Shown piece by piece: positions 9,449-17,847 of a stretch of 21,502 nt of DNA. The position numbers were made by a program, and so were the translations under genes. Below the pieces are notes generated by a model. It saw nothing but the letters and a program-made list of their open reading frames with translations. It did not search any database and was not told the DNA's origin. Position 1 is the stretch's first letter. Every line of letters starts with the position of its first letter. The DNA comes from Acanthamoeba lenticulata (lineage: Eukaryota > Discosea > Longamoebia > Acanthamoebidae): positions 1 through 21,502 of the forward strand of contig NAVB01001235.1 in NCBI GenBank assembly GCA_002179805.1. Direction: 5' to 3'.

Positions 9449-10740
9449 TCAGAGCTGAAGGAAGGCACGCATGAGGTCGGTCGTCGAGACGGTCCCGGTG
9501 GGCTTGCCGTTCTCATCGACGACCCAGAGCCTGTGGACTCGCGTGGCGACCATCTTGTAGATCGTCTCCTCGAGCGGGTCGGTCTTGGAGACGGTGAGCG
9601 GGTGGAGAGACCGCTCGCACCTGTAGTTCTCCTCCTGCGAAGATCGCTTCTCCAGGAAGGCCTTGACCGGGAGCAGGAGGTCCTTGAAATTTTTGCTCGT
9701 GATGCCCTGCGCGTGCCCAATCGACGTGAGTACTATACTTCTAAACAAGAATAGAATGTGTTCTTTTGGGGCACCTTCAGGTCGCTGATGCTGAAGTTGG
9801 CGACGATCTTGCCCTCGTCATCGACCACGGGGAGGGCCGTGATGCGCTTGTCGTGGAGGCGCTTGACGACGGCGCTGGTCAGCTCGGTGGTCTTGGCCAC
9901 CAGCGGGGCGACGCGCCCGATGTTGCACTCCTCGAGGGTCTTGCGGGCGATGGCACCGATGAGGTGCATGTTCTGGGCCATGAAGGCCAGCAGGTCGCTC
10001 TGGGTGAGGATGTTGATGATGTTGTTGTCCATGCTCACCACGGGCACCCGGTGCATGCCCAGCCAGAAGAGCTCGATGACCTTGGGCAGGAACGTCTCCC
10101 GCTTCACCGGGTTGGGCGCAATCGGGAAGCCCTCGTAGGTGTTGGTCGCCTCTGCAGTCAAATTAATGAATCATTAATTTAAGAGATAAATAATTTTAAA
10201 ATTATAATTATAATTATAATTATAATTTATAAAAAAAGGCTGTGACCCCCGGGGCCTCGTGTGTGTGGCGGAGGTACCGATGACCTGGCCCATGGTGGTC
10301 TTGGCGAAGTGGTCGCCTGCCCACTCCACGGCCTGTTGGTCGCCCTCCTTGTTGGGCAGCACGCCCAGCATGCCTGCCGTGCGCCACACACACGAGGCCC
10401 CGGGGGTCAGAACTGCCGCAGAACCACCAGTGGTGAAGTGAGGGGAGACGCATGCATACATGTGACGATGTCGAACATGTCCACAATGCCCAGGAACTTG
10501 CCCTCCTTCACGTCCACGACCTGAGTAGTCACCTCTTCACGGTTAAATAATCCCTCCCTTGCATTTCCTTGTTCCCCAAAGGCAAGGGGCTAGCAAAGTA
10601 GACAAACGTACGGGGGCAGAGGAGATCCGCTTGTCTTCAAGGATGGCGAGAGTGTCCTCCACGTTGATGTGGTGCTCCAAGAACACGACCTTGCGCTCGG
10701 GCAGAATATCGAACACCATGAGGTTGTTAACACGTTCCAT
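9449..10740 (-). CDS. Four-CBS-domain protein, AMPK gamma/SNF4-like
   Basis: Exons 10740-10612, 10520-10460, 10373-10278, 10151-9775, 9706-9449; 306 aa. Four CBS repeats are readable: CBS1 about 8-63 (ILPERKVVFLEHHINVEDTL; ISSAPVVDVKEGKFLGIVD), CBS2 about 110-160 (GMHRVPVVSMDNNIINILTQ, SDLLAFM), CBS3 about 165-221 (RVAPLVAKTTELTSAVVKRL; ITALPVVDDEGKIVANFSIS) and CBS4 about 245-306 (HPLTVSKTDPLEETIYKMVA; GTVSTTDLMRAFLQL). Length and four-repeat layout match the gamma subunit of AMPK/SnRK1 (SNF4), which binds AMP/ADP/ATP and regulates the kinase; plant KIN-gamma or PV42-type proteins are the alternative. Exon 3 (residues 64-96) links CBS1 to CBS2 and is flanked by an inverted repeat described separately. 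Confidence 0.82.
10198..10230. repeat. AATTAT-type tandem repeat in CBS intron 3
   Basis: About five copies of a TAATTA/ATTATA hexamer within the AT-rich intron 10277-10152, directly beside the left arm of the inverted repeat. Confidence 0.85.
10243..10409. repeat. Perfect 28-nt inverted repeat flanking CBS-gene exon 3
   Basis: The left arm 10243-10270 (starting TGACCCCCGGGGCC) and the right arm 10382-10409 (ending GGCCCCGGGGGTCA) are exact reverse complements over 28 bases; the next base on each side mismatches. The 111-base spacer contains exon 3 (10278-10373) whole. On the minus strand the upstream arm ends 8 bases before the exon, and the downstream arm starts 7 bases after its 5' splice site. 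In pre-mRNA the arms would form a GC-rich stem with the exon in the loop. Confidence 0.93.
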
Positions 10741-10745
10741 TTTGC

Positions 10746-10764
10746 TGTGTGTGTGTGTGTGTGT
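10746..10764. repeat. (GT)n run just upstream of the CBS-gene start
   Basis: A GT dinucleotide run 5 bases upstream of the ATG at 10740. On the coding strand it is a CA run in the 5' leader; the remaining 170 bases up to the TTC1-like stop must hold the promoter. Confidence 0.85.
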
Positions 10765-10932
10765 AGTGTGTAAAGGCCTCCTGCGGGGTGCTTGTGGCTT
10801 GTGGTTGTGGCTGTGACTGTGGCAGGAGGGAGCGCGAGGATTTATTGACGAGTGTGGATTTTCACTCAGTTTTGGAGTATTCATCAGCCACAAATCATGG
10901 CACCGCCCGCGGAATCTTAACAATGCGTCCGG

Positions 10933-11883
10933 TCAGCCGAACTTGACGGAGTAGCCGCCGCTGGCTGGGTCCTTCTCCATCTTGAAGTTGTCCAAAGAGA
11001 GCCCGAACTTGCCCAAGAGGCTGTTCCCCAAATCCTTCAATTGGCCTGGACCCCAGTATCAGTTTAGCCCTTAACACTTTGGGTACAGCGTGGAGAAGAC
11101 GACGTCGTACCGAGCATTTTCTCCTGCTCGCGTTGCTGTTGCTCCTTGATGGCAACGGGCAATCGCTCTTTGGCTGCTTGCGCCTGCTTGAGCGAGGGGT
11201 CTAGCGCCAGCGCAGCTTCGTAGTCTGCAACATGCCGCGCGGTCACTTCCTCCCGCTCCGCCAAGATAAGAGGGGAGCGTACCTTTGAGGGCCTCTGCAG
11301 GTTTGTCAGTGGCCTCGTAGGCTTGTGCACGCCGCATAAGTGCCTTCACATACGCGGGATCTATCCGCAGCGCTTCTGTTGTGTCGTTGATGACCTCCTG
11401 GTAGTGTTCCTACTCGGCCGGCGAACATGGTCACGGTGAGCGCTCCCAGCTGGGCATGCACTATAGTGGGCCGAGTAGTGGGCAAGAGCGAAACGCACAG
11501 GACAGCTGGCCTCGGCGAGGCGGCAAGCGGCACGATTGCTGAAGAAGATGGCACGCGAAGGGTGTCGTGGCGGCGCTAGTCGCAACGCTTGAGTGTAGTG
11601 CGCCGCCGCTTCCTTGTACTTGGCCTCCGTATACCGCCGGTTGCCCTCGTCCTTCTCCGCATTGGCTGCAGTCACGCGCTCTTCCTGTACCGCGTCAGCT
11701 TTACACCAAAGAAATGTAGAAGATGCAATTAAATCAATTCACCTGCTCCATATCACCGTAGAAGTCTTCCTCCTCACTGTCTTCGCCTCCAGGGGGCAAA
11801 TGGGCACTCGTGGGGGAAAGTTCCACTATGGCAGGCTCTTCACGTGCTTGCATGTGCGCATGTGTGTTTGTTTCGTCTTCCAT
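10933..11883 (-). CDS. TTC1: TTC1-like tetratricopeptide repeat protein
   Basis: Exons 11883-11743, 11684-11499, 11409-11283, 11224-11111, 11045-10933; 226 aa, phases 0,0,1,1. An acidic N-terminus ([12 protein letters not shown]) is followed by three TPR-like helix pairs: [20 protein letters not shown] with [13 protein letters not shown], then [20 protein letters not shown] with [20 protein letters not shown], then [15 protein letters not shown]. The C-terminal segment [20 protein letters not shown], then [16 protein letters not shown], is the hallmark tail of TTC1 (TPR1), a small protein that binds Hsp90 C-termini and G proteins in animals. A co-chaperone or adaptor role follows from the family. 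The start is the ATG at 11883 (MEDETN); the frame is open upstream but without another ATG. It is 104 bases downstream of the disordered-protein gene stop. Confidence 0.88.
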
Positions 11884-11986
11884 CTCTGTTGGGAGTAAAG
11901 TGAAATTTCTAAGGTCGTCAAGCAGACACCCCGAGAGGGCCAAGGGTGTCTATTTGGTTTGGTTACAAGAGTGTTACATCGCCCTC

Positions 11987-13174
11987 TCACGCCACAACTT
12001 CGACTTTCGGAGCAGCTGTTGCGGCCTGAGATTGGCTCAACTTGTCCTCGTGGTGGTGGTGGTGGTGATGGAACAGGTTGCTCAAGAAGTGGAACGGGCC
12101 ATGGTGATGGCTGGTTTCGTGTGTGTCGTGAGCCTTGGCGTGCAACTGGCTCTCCTTCTCCACCACTCGCGAAGTGCTTGAGTCCTCAGCAGAGTATTCA
12201 TCGTCACTCTTCTTCGCCTCCTTCTTCTTCGAGTCCTTCGTTGCGTGCTTGTCGGGATGATGTTCAGGCTTGGGCTCCTTCTGAACTATCTCGTGGTTGA
12301 ACTTGATGTCAAGACGGAGACGACCAAACAGTGGAATGCGCAACTTCTTGGTCTCCTGTCGGTCGCTTCCGGGATGAGAGTTCCTCCGTCCCAGAGGGCG
12401 CTGGCCCTCCATGGCGAAGGGACCTCCCTTCTCCTGCGGCACGGCCGGCAAGGGTGCACTTCCGCCCTGGCCTGGAGTTTGGGCGTCAGAGTTGCTTGCG
12501 GCCTGACGCGAAGGAGCAGAAGAGGTCCTGGCATCGCCAAGCCGCTGCTTCGTTCTCTCTGGAGTTTCCTCTGGCTTTGCGCCTTCGCTAATGTAGCCCG
12601 TGGACGCCGAGCTCTTCGTCGCCCTCTTCCTACGCTTCTTGGGTTTGGCATCGTCGCTTGCCCAGGCCTGGGCCACAGGGTTGTCGACGGAATCGGCGTG
12701 CGGCGTGGGAACCGTCTGGGCGGCTAAGCCCTCGGGCTCGGTTGCCGTAACTTCATCTTGCATGGTCACCTCCATCAGTTGTTTGTTCTCTTGGCGGACG
12801 GATCGCAGAGTTGGTTGTTCGCGGACGTGTGGTCCACAAGGGGGAAAGTTCGAGATGTAGGAAGGGCACGCCAGGCTACGTTTTTTATGGGCGGAGTGAG
12901 GGCCAATGGGGCAGTACGCCCGCACGCTCCTTCCACTTCTGCCACATTTCTGGGGAAAGGAGGCGAGCCTGGTCCTGTTCTCCGGATGGCTTGAACGAGC
13001 CGGAGTACTCCCGGTACGGCGTGCGCCGTCGTGTGCCGAGTCCGCCAGTGCCGAGCCCGTAGGAGATGAGCTCACTGGAAATGTCGCCGCAAGAGAGGCC
13101 GTCAGGTCGGAGAAGGAATCACCCCGCATGAAAAGGCCCCTGATCGTTCAGGCATTCAATCACGCTTGCACCAT
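11987..13174 (-). CDS. Disordered Lys/His-rich protein of unknown function
   Basis: No family recognised. The well-supported part is exon 13074-12926 (SELISYGLGTGGLGTRRRTP; LLSPEMWQKWKE) spliced to 12789-11987, joining KWKE to QNKQLMEVTMQDE in phase 1. A short first exon 13174-13164 (MVQ) is a guess that fits phase 2, giving 320 aa. The large exon is intrinsically disordered: a basic patch KPKKRRKRATK that could be a nuclear signal, Ser/Thr/Pro-rich stretches, one more structured island KKLRIPLFGRLRLDIKFNHE, Lys/Asp/Ser mixes, and a C-terminal FHFLSNLF followed by seven consecutive His (294-300). The continuous open frame up to 13129 was not taken as coding upstream of 12789, because the shifted frame there is far more protein-like. 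Confidence 0.65.
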
Positions 13175-13317
13175 CACGGTATCTATTTACATGTGTTTTA
13201 AACACGAAGACTTCAAAAATAAACATTTACAGTCGTAGCTGGCCTCTCTCGGCAGCGCCAGCGAGAGAAAAGGCACCTCTCCCGTTTCTCCAAATGATGG
13301 TCAGTCTGTTCAAGCAA

Positions 13318-13445
13318 TCACGCGTGCGTGTAGCACTCATTGGAAGCAGCAACGAGCGCTCTCTCTTGCTGGATCACGAACATAGAGATCACGTTCACAA
13401 TGAGCAGGGACGCGTAGGCGAGGAGAAGGGCGGGAGTGCAGGTAC
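13318..13445 (-). CDS. Possible alternative terminal exon of SYS1
   Basis: A 41-codon open stretch follows the strong 3' splice site GTCTCCAG (13446) and ends at TGA 13318. It encodes a hydrophobic helix (PALLLAYASLLIVNVISMFV) then IQQERALVAASNECYTHA, with GC-rich third positions like real exons of this locus. Its phase (two leading bases) matches the phase-1 donor of SYS1 exon 2 at 13643, so exon 2 could join either to the conserved exon 3 (13567-13494) or to this one. It carries a stop, so it cannot belong to the gene downstream. Confidence 0.35.
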
Positions 13446-13493
13446 CTGGAGACGACAGGAGGAGGGGAAGGCAGTGCGCTCTGGTGGAGTCTC

Positions 13494-14096
13494 TCACACT
13501 TCGAACACAGTGCTGCGGATGGGAATTTCTTTGAGCTCTTGCCGCCAGCACAGATACTCACCCAACACTGAGACACGCAGCATGGCAGGTGAGACCACTT
13601 GAGTGCACAAGCAGAAACCACAAAGGCTCGCCGGTAACGTACTCGTCATGCACACAAGGGAGAATAACATGAGCAGCCACCAGAGCCACGCCGTAGGGAA
13701 CCCGGCGTAGATGAGACATCCCACGAAATGGAAGAGGTGAATCGTGGCAGCAAAGTCCAAACACTTTTTGGCCCTTTCCACCACCATTACGAGAAAGGCA
13801 GCACTGCGCAAAAACCCAACCTTAGAAATGCAAAGAGCGGCGAACAAGGACTGGTAGGTCAGCCTGTACCAGGTGATCGAGGTAAAGGCGAAGGAGAGCA
13901 TTACGACGACACTGGGGGCGTCGGTGAAGCCCGCCGCGTTCGCACTAAAGATTTGGTCGAGGAAGATGGGCACGCCCAAGAGGAAGCCGAAAAAGAAGAG
14001 GAAGAAGCCCATCGAGCAATAAAAAAGGCTTTGCATGACGACGATTTGCAGCACGATGAGCCAGGGATCAAACGTAGAATTATAGAACCGCGCCAT
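13494..14096 (-). CDS. SYS1: SYS1 Golgi membrane protein
   Basis: Exons 14096-13870, 13803-13643, 13567-13494 encode 153 aa, near the usual length of about 155. The order of conserved blocks is that of SYS1: FDPWLIVLQIVVMQSLFYCS, LDQIF, a second hydrophobic pair ending in the reconstructed ITCAAFLV, ERAKKCLDF, TIHLFHFVGCLIYAGFPTAW, then LGEYLCWRQELKEIPI. Four transmembrane helices are expected. In yeast and animals SYS1 sits in Golgi membranes and recruits the ARF-like GTPase ARFRP1/Arl3p, and hence Arl1 and GRIP golgins. The start ATG at 14096 gives the conserved N-terminus. Introns begin GTACAG and GTACGT. An alternative last exon may exist at 13445-13318. Confidence 0.93.
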   Translation of the reverse strand: MARFYNSTFDPWLIVLQIVVMQSLFYCSMGFFLFFFGFLLGVPIFLDQIFSANAAGFTDAPSVVVMLSFAFTSITWYRLTYQSLFAALCISKVGFLRSAAFLVMVVERAKKCLDFAATIHLFHFVGCLIYAGFPTAWLWWLLMLFSLVCMTSTLPASLCGFCLCTQVVSPAMLRVSVLGEYLCWRQELKEIPIRSTVFEV

Positions 14097-14108
14097 GGCG
14101 CTAAAAGA

Positions 14109-17100
14109 TCAAGCCAAGGGCAGAGAGAGTCGAAGAAACGGAGAGCAACAAGCGGCAGTTACGATGAGGCCTGAGAAGAAGTAAGCTTTGGCGATTGCGT
14201 GTCGTGAGGTTTGAAGAGAAGCTCGCATCACCTTGGTGCGGAGAGTGAAGAGAACAAGAGCGCCAGAACTGTCACTTTTCTGCGGACAATACACGCGAAA
14301 TTCCCCGAACGCAAGGCCTCCGGCTTTGTTCTTGTCTGCTGCTTGTGATCTGCGCTTCGCTGACACGTCCTGCGCTGCGATCACACCCGCGGGAGCTTCG
14401 CTCGTTGCATCATCTTGCTGAGGCAAAGTTTGTGTGGTCTCACGCTTCCAGCAAGCGAAGTTCTGCCCACACCCCAGTGTTAGGCTGGGTTTTAAGGGAA
14501 GCTGATGGGGCGATAGGTGTATGAGCCACACGTGTACCTGGGCATGGTTAATGTGTGCGTAGACCGCGTCATTGGCGCCCGTAGAGGTCGCGAAGACGAC
14601 GACAATAGGCAGGTGGGGCTCGCAGATGCGGCCAAGCAGCGCCCTCGGTCATCGCGCAGCCAAGAAGGAAAGCGGGCCAGTGGCCGCCAGTGGCTCGGGC
14701 GCACGGCTGGCGGAAAGCGCCGATACTCGCGAATGAACGCAAGAGGAAGGCCCGACGACCGTGGCGGAGTGGTCACGCTGGTCGAGGAGGAAGGGACTGT
14801 GGTGGTGGCGGTGGAGAGGAGGGGCTTTTCGAGATGGCACGCGATGCGTTCGATGTCGTGCGTCGTGAGCTGGGAGAATCGGGCGACTGGCGAGCGGCGA
14901 ACCAGGAACGGCGACGGATGCGGCTTCGGGCTGGGTGGCTTCGCAGTGCGCTCGAGCATCAACGTGGGGTGGAATCGAAGAAGCGAATGTGCTATACGTC
15001 ACGCCGTATGACGATCAGAGATGAAAGCCCCCCCCCTCAACGACTGGCGAGAGGGCACGACGGAGGCGTACCTGCGGGGACAGCTTCCACGGCCTCCTTG
15101 ACCCGCGCCAAGCAGCCCTCGGGGTCCTGCAGCCACAGGTTCTCCGCGGCGTCACCGTGATACTAAAGCACACGCATGTAAACGTCGCACGTTTGTTTGG
15201 TTGTTCGGTTTGTTGTCTTGTTCAGCTCACGGCCCAAATGGCGACAACAAAGCGGAGGGAGTAGTGTACGAGATCGCCCAGAACCGAGTCGGGCGCCAGC
15301 AGGTGCCGGTACTCCGCCGGCACATACTTGACAGCGTCTTCGCTGTTGGCCGGCATCAGCGCGAACAAGAATGGCAATGGGGCCAAGGGCTGCGTGTCCT
15401 GTGAGGAGGAGAAGGTGGAGGAGAAGGAGGTGCGGGCGCGCGCCCGAGACGTCAGACATACACACATGTCCCTTCCTCCTCCCAAAAGGCACGAGCTTCG
15501 AGCCGGCGAGGGCGGTGTGGCCCAGTACCGATTGGAAAGAGAAGGAGAGCGGCACGGAAGGCGCGTGGGACATGAGTTGCCCGACAGTTGGCGCGAATGG
15601 GGACGTGTAGCGGTAGCTGTAGTCATGGCACGCGCCGCCCAGGTACTCCATCACCCACACCACACCCTGCCGGCGAATCGTAGTAGACCGCTGGTTTAGG
15701 GTCACATAGAGAGGGAGAGGACGAGGGAGACGAGAGCCACCTTAAGATACTCGGCAACGGCGCTTTTAACCATGGCTTCCGATGGTGGCAACACGTTGAG
15801 CTCCTCCTCTGTGCGTAGCGGGACGTTGAGCACCGGTTTGTGCGGGCATAGACAATACACACTCGGGTGAGGGAGAGGGGAAGCCACCGACCAGACGGCA
15901 GGAAGCGCTTGAGCGTGGCGAGGTAGGACTCGGGGGTGAGGTCCGGCACGCGCTCCGCCAGGAGCTTGAAGAGCGGCGACTCGACCGAGGGCGGCGCAAA
16001 CGGATTCCCCGCGGGCAGGCCTGTGACAGGCCTCGAGTCAACACCGCCATCTCTGAAAAGAAGAAGAAGAAGAAGAAGAAGACGTACCGAGGGCCAGCAT
16101 TGCTGCTCGAGAACGCGCTTCGCGAATTGTGGGAGCCTCGGCCTCGGCCAGGAGCGCGTCGCCGATCAGCACTTTCTGGTGATGCCGCGGTCAACGTCAA
16201 AGAGAAAAGCTGCCGTTGCGCTGCGCGGGGGCGTACTGAAGTGGTGCCGTTGGCCGTGGTGATCTCCTGCCGCGCAATCGGCACGCTCAAAAACTTTTGC
16301 ACCATGACGGCGAGCGCGCTCTTGGCGTTTTTCTTATCTTTTTGCATCTCCTTCGCGTTGTCGTCCTTCGCCACGGCCAGGAGGTGCCCCAGGAAATCGC
16401 TGTTGATGGTGCGCGTCGCAGCATCTGTAACAACAGTCCCACCGCCCACGAAGACGCGTCAGGTTGTTCACTTGTTGTCCGCAGTGCGCAGGCGCGTGCA
16501 AGGTGTAGCTGTACCGTAGAGGAGCACCGAAGGGCCAAACTTGCTGCTGGCGCGAGCTTCCATGTAGGCGTCCCACACCTTGCCCACGTTGAAGCCGCGC
16601 AGTTTGGGCAGGTAGTCATTCCCGCTCAAGAGGCTGAGGAAGGCCAGATCGTCGAGCAACTGGTTCTAAACCGGGTCCCGCGCGGGCGTGAGGAGACCCA
16701 AGCCCAGGTGAGGTTCATCATCTTGTTGATTGCTGCTTGCAGCGCACCTCTTGCACATGAGGACAGGACGCAGTGAGGGCGTCATGGAATTTGTTCGCGC
16801 TCACAAGAGCGGCACGATTGTCCCTCTCGACCTTGAGCACATCGACTTGGCCATGGCCCGCGCGCATCGCAAACAAAACCAGGTCCGCATCACTTCATAG
16901 CGCGGGCACACGCACACGCACGCGCACGCGCACATGCACACACACACACACAGTCAGCTGAGCAATCCAAGGGACGGCCTTGCCGAGGGGCAGAGCGAGC
17001 ATACTTGCCCACCACAAGGCAGCGATCGGACTTGGCCGTGGAGGCGATGTGCTCAAAGATCTTGAGTTCGCCTTCGCCCGGGCGATCGGAGCCGGAGATG

Positions 17101-17714
17101 TGAAACTGCACGCTGGGCGCTTTCAGCTTGGAGAGGCGCTGGACGCTCAGGTAGACGAGAGCGTCCTTCAGCTGCTGCATGAACTCGCTTCCCGGTGTGA
17201 ACTGGAGGGTATCAAATTGCTTCTCGTCCTTCTTGGCCTCCTAGTTGCAGGTCAGGTCGCACACGCGCGGATGGCGCGTTGCGTGCAAGGGGTCAGCAAC
17301 AGAACACGCACGCGGGAAAAGGAACTGCTGCACCTTGAGAGCACGTCGTCTGCGCTGCATTATGAACTTGGCGATAGGAGCTGTGCACACCGTGGCATGG
17401 TGGTTAGTCCTCCGTTTTCTGCTCCGAAGCTCGTTGCACGCACCTGGACCGTCCATGGCGAGGTAGACGGTACTTCGTGGAGAAAAAGTGCGCAAGATGG
17501 CATGAATAAACGTGAACAAACGGCCAAGTACGCGGTCCACCGTTTGATTCGAGCCGGAGGAAGATGCGTAAAGAAAATTGTTCACATCAATGTACACGTG
17601 GTCGTAGGACGGAGTCTCACATTCTCTCTTCTCTCCAGCCGCGAGGAGAGTGATGTTTTCGATGGCTTGCGGGTATTTGCCGCTCAAGAAAGCATGATAA
17701 CCCGTAATGCCCAT
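14109..17714 (-). CDS. XRN-family 5'-3' exoribonuclease
   Basis: Exons: 17714-17444, 17380-17334, 17240-17005, 16892-16748, 16665-16515, 16424-16237, 16175-16088, 16020-15888, 15861-15741, 15666-15529, 15398-15270, 15162-15072, 14886-14705, then tentatively 14618-14538 and 14462-14109 (784 aa). XRN blocks in order: MGITGYHAFLSGKYP, YIDVNN (D43), YLAMDGPAPIAK (D88), FTPGSEFM, GEGELK (E162, E164), DADLVLF (D186, D188), LLSGNDYLP (D250), VVWVMEYLGGACHDYSY, FALMPANS, YVPAEYRHLL, LTTHDIER. The seven acidic metal ligands of the family are present, so it should be active on 5'-monophosphate RNA. Residues about 335-376 (KVLIGDALLAEAEA, then REARSRAAMLAL) sit between the two conserved regions and resemble the end of a dsRNA-binding fold. 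It is shorter than XRN1 or XRN2. The exact C-terminus is uncertain. Confidence 0.85.
16056..16082. repeat. (GAA)n microsatellite in XRN intron 7
   Basis: About nine GAA copies in the intron 16087-16021; on the coding strand this is a TTC pyrimidine tract immediately after the 5' splice site rather than beside the 3' site. Confidence 0.9.
16906..16952. repeat. CA/CG dinucleotide tract in XRN intron 3
   Basis: About 47 bases of alternating CA and CG dinucleotides in the intron 17004-16893. Alternating purine-pyrimidine sequence of this kind can adopt Z-DNA and is length-unstable. Confidence 0.85.
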
Positions 17715-17847
17715 CTCGCAATCTCTCTTGTCGCAGATTTGGCGCGGGATGTGTTTTTTTGTTTTAATTTTATTTTGTTTTTTCTTTTTCTTGCCGCTGC
17801 GCACAAAATGGCCAATAAATACTCTGCGCCACAGGAACAGAGACTGC

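Noticed and set aside
11987..13129. Single 380-codon open frame as the disordered protein
   Set aside because: Upstream of 12789 another frame encodes a much more protein-like segment (SELISYGLG...MWQKWKE) with matching donor and acceptor; the 380-codon frame runs through an intron there.
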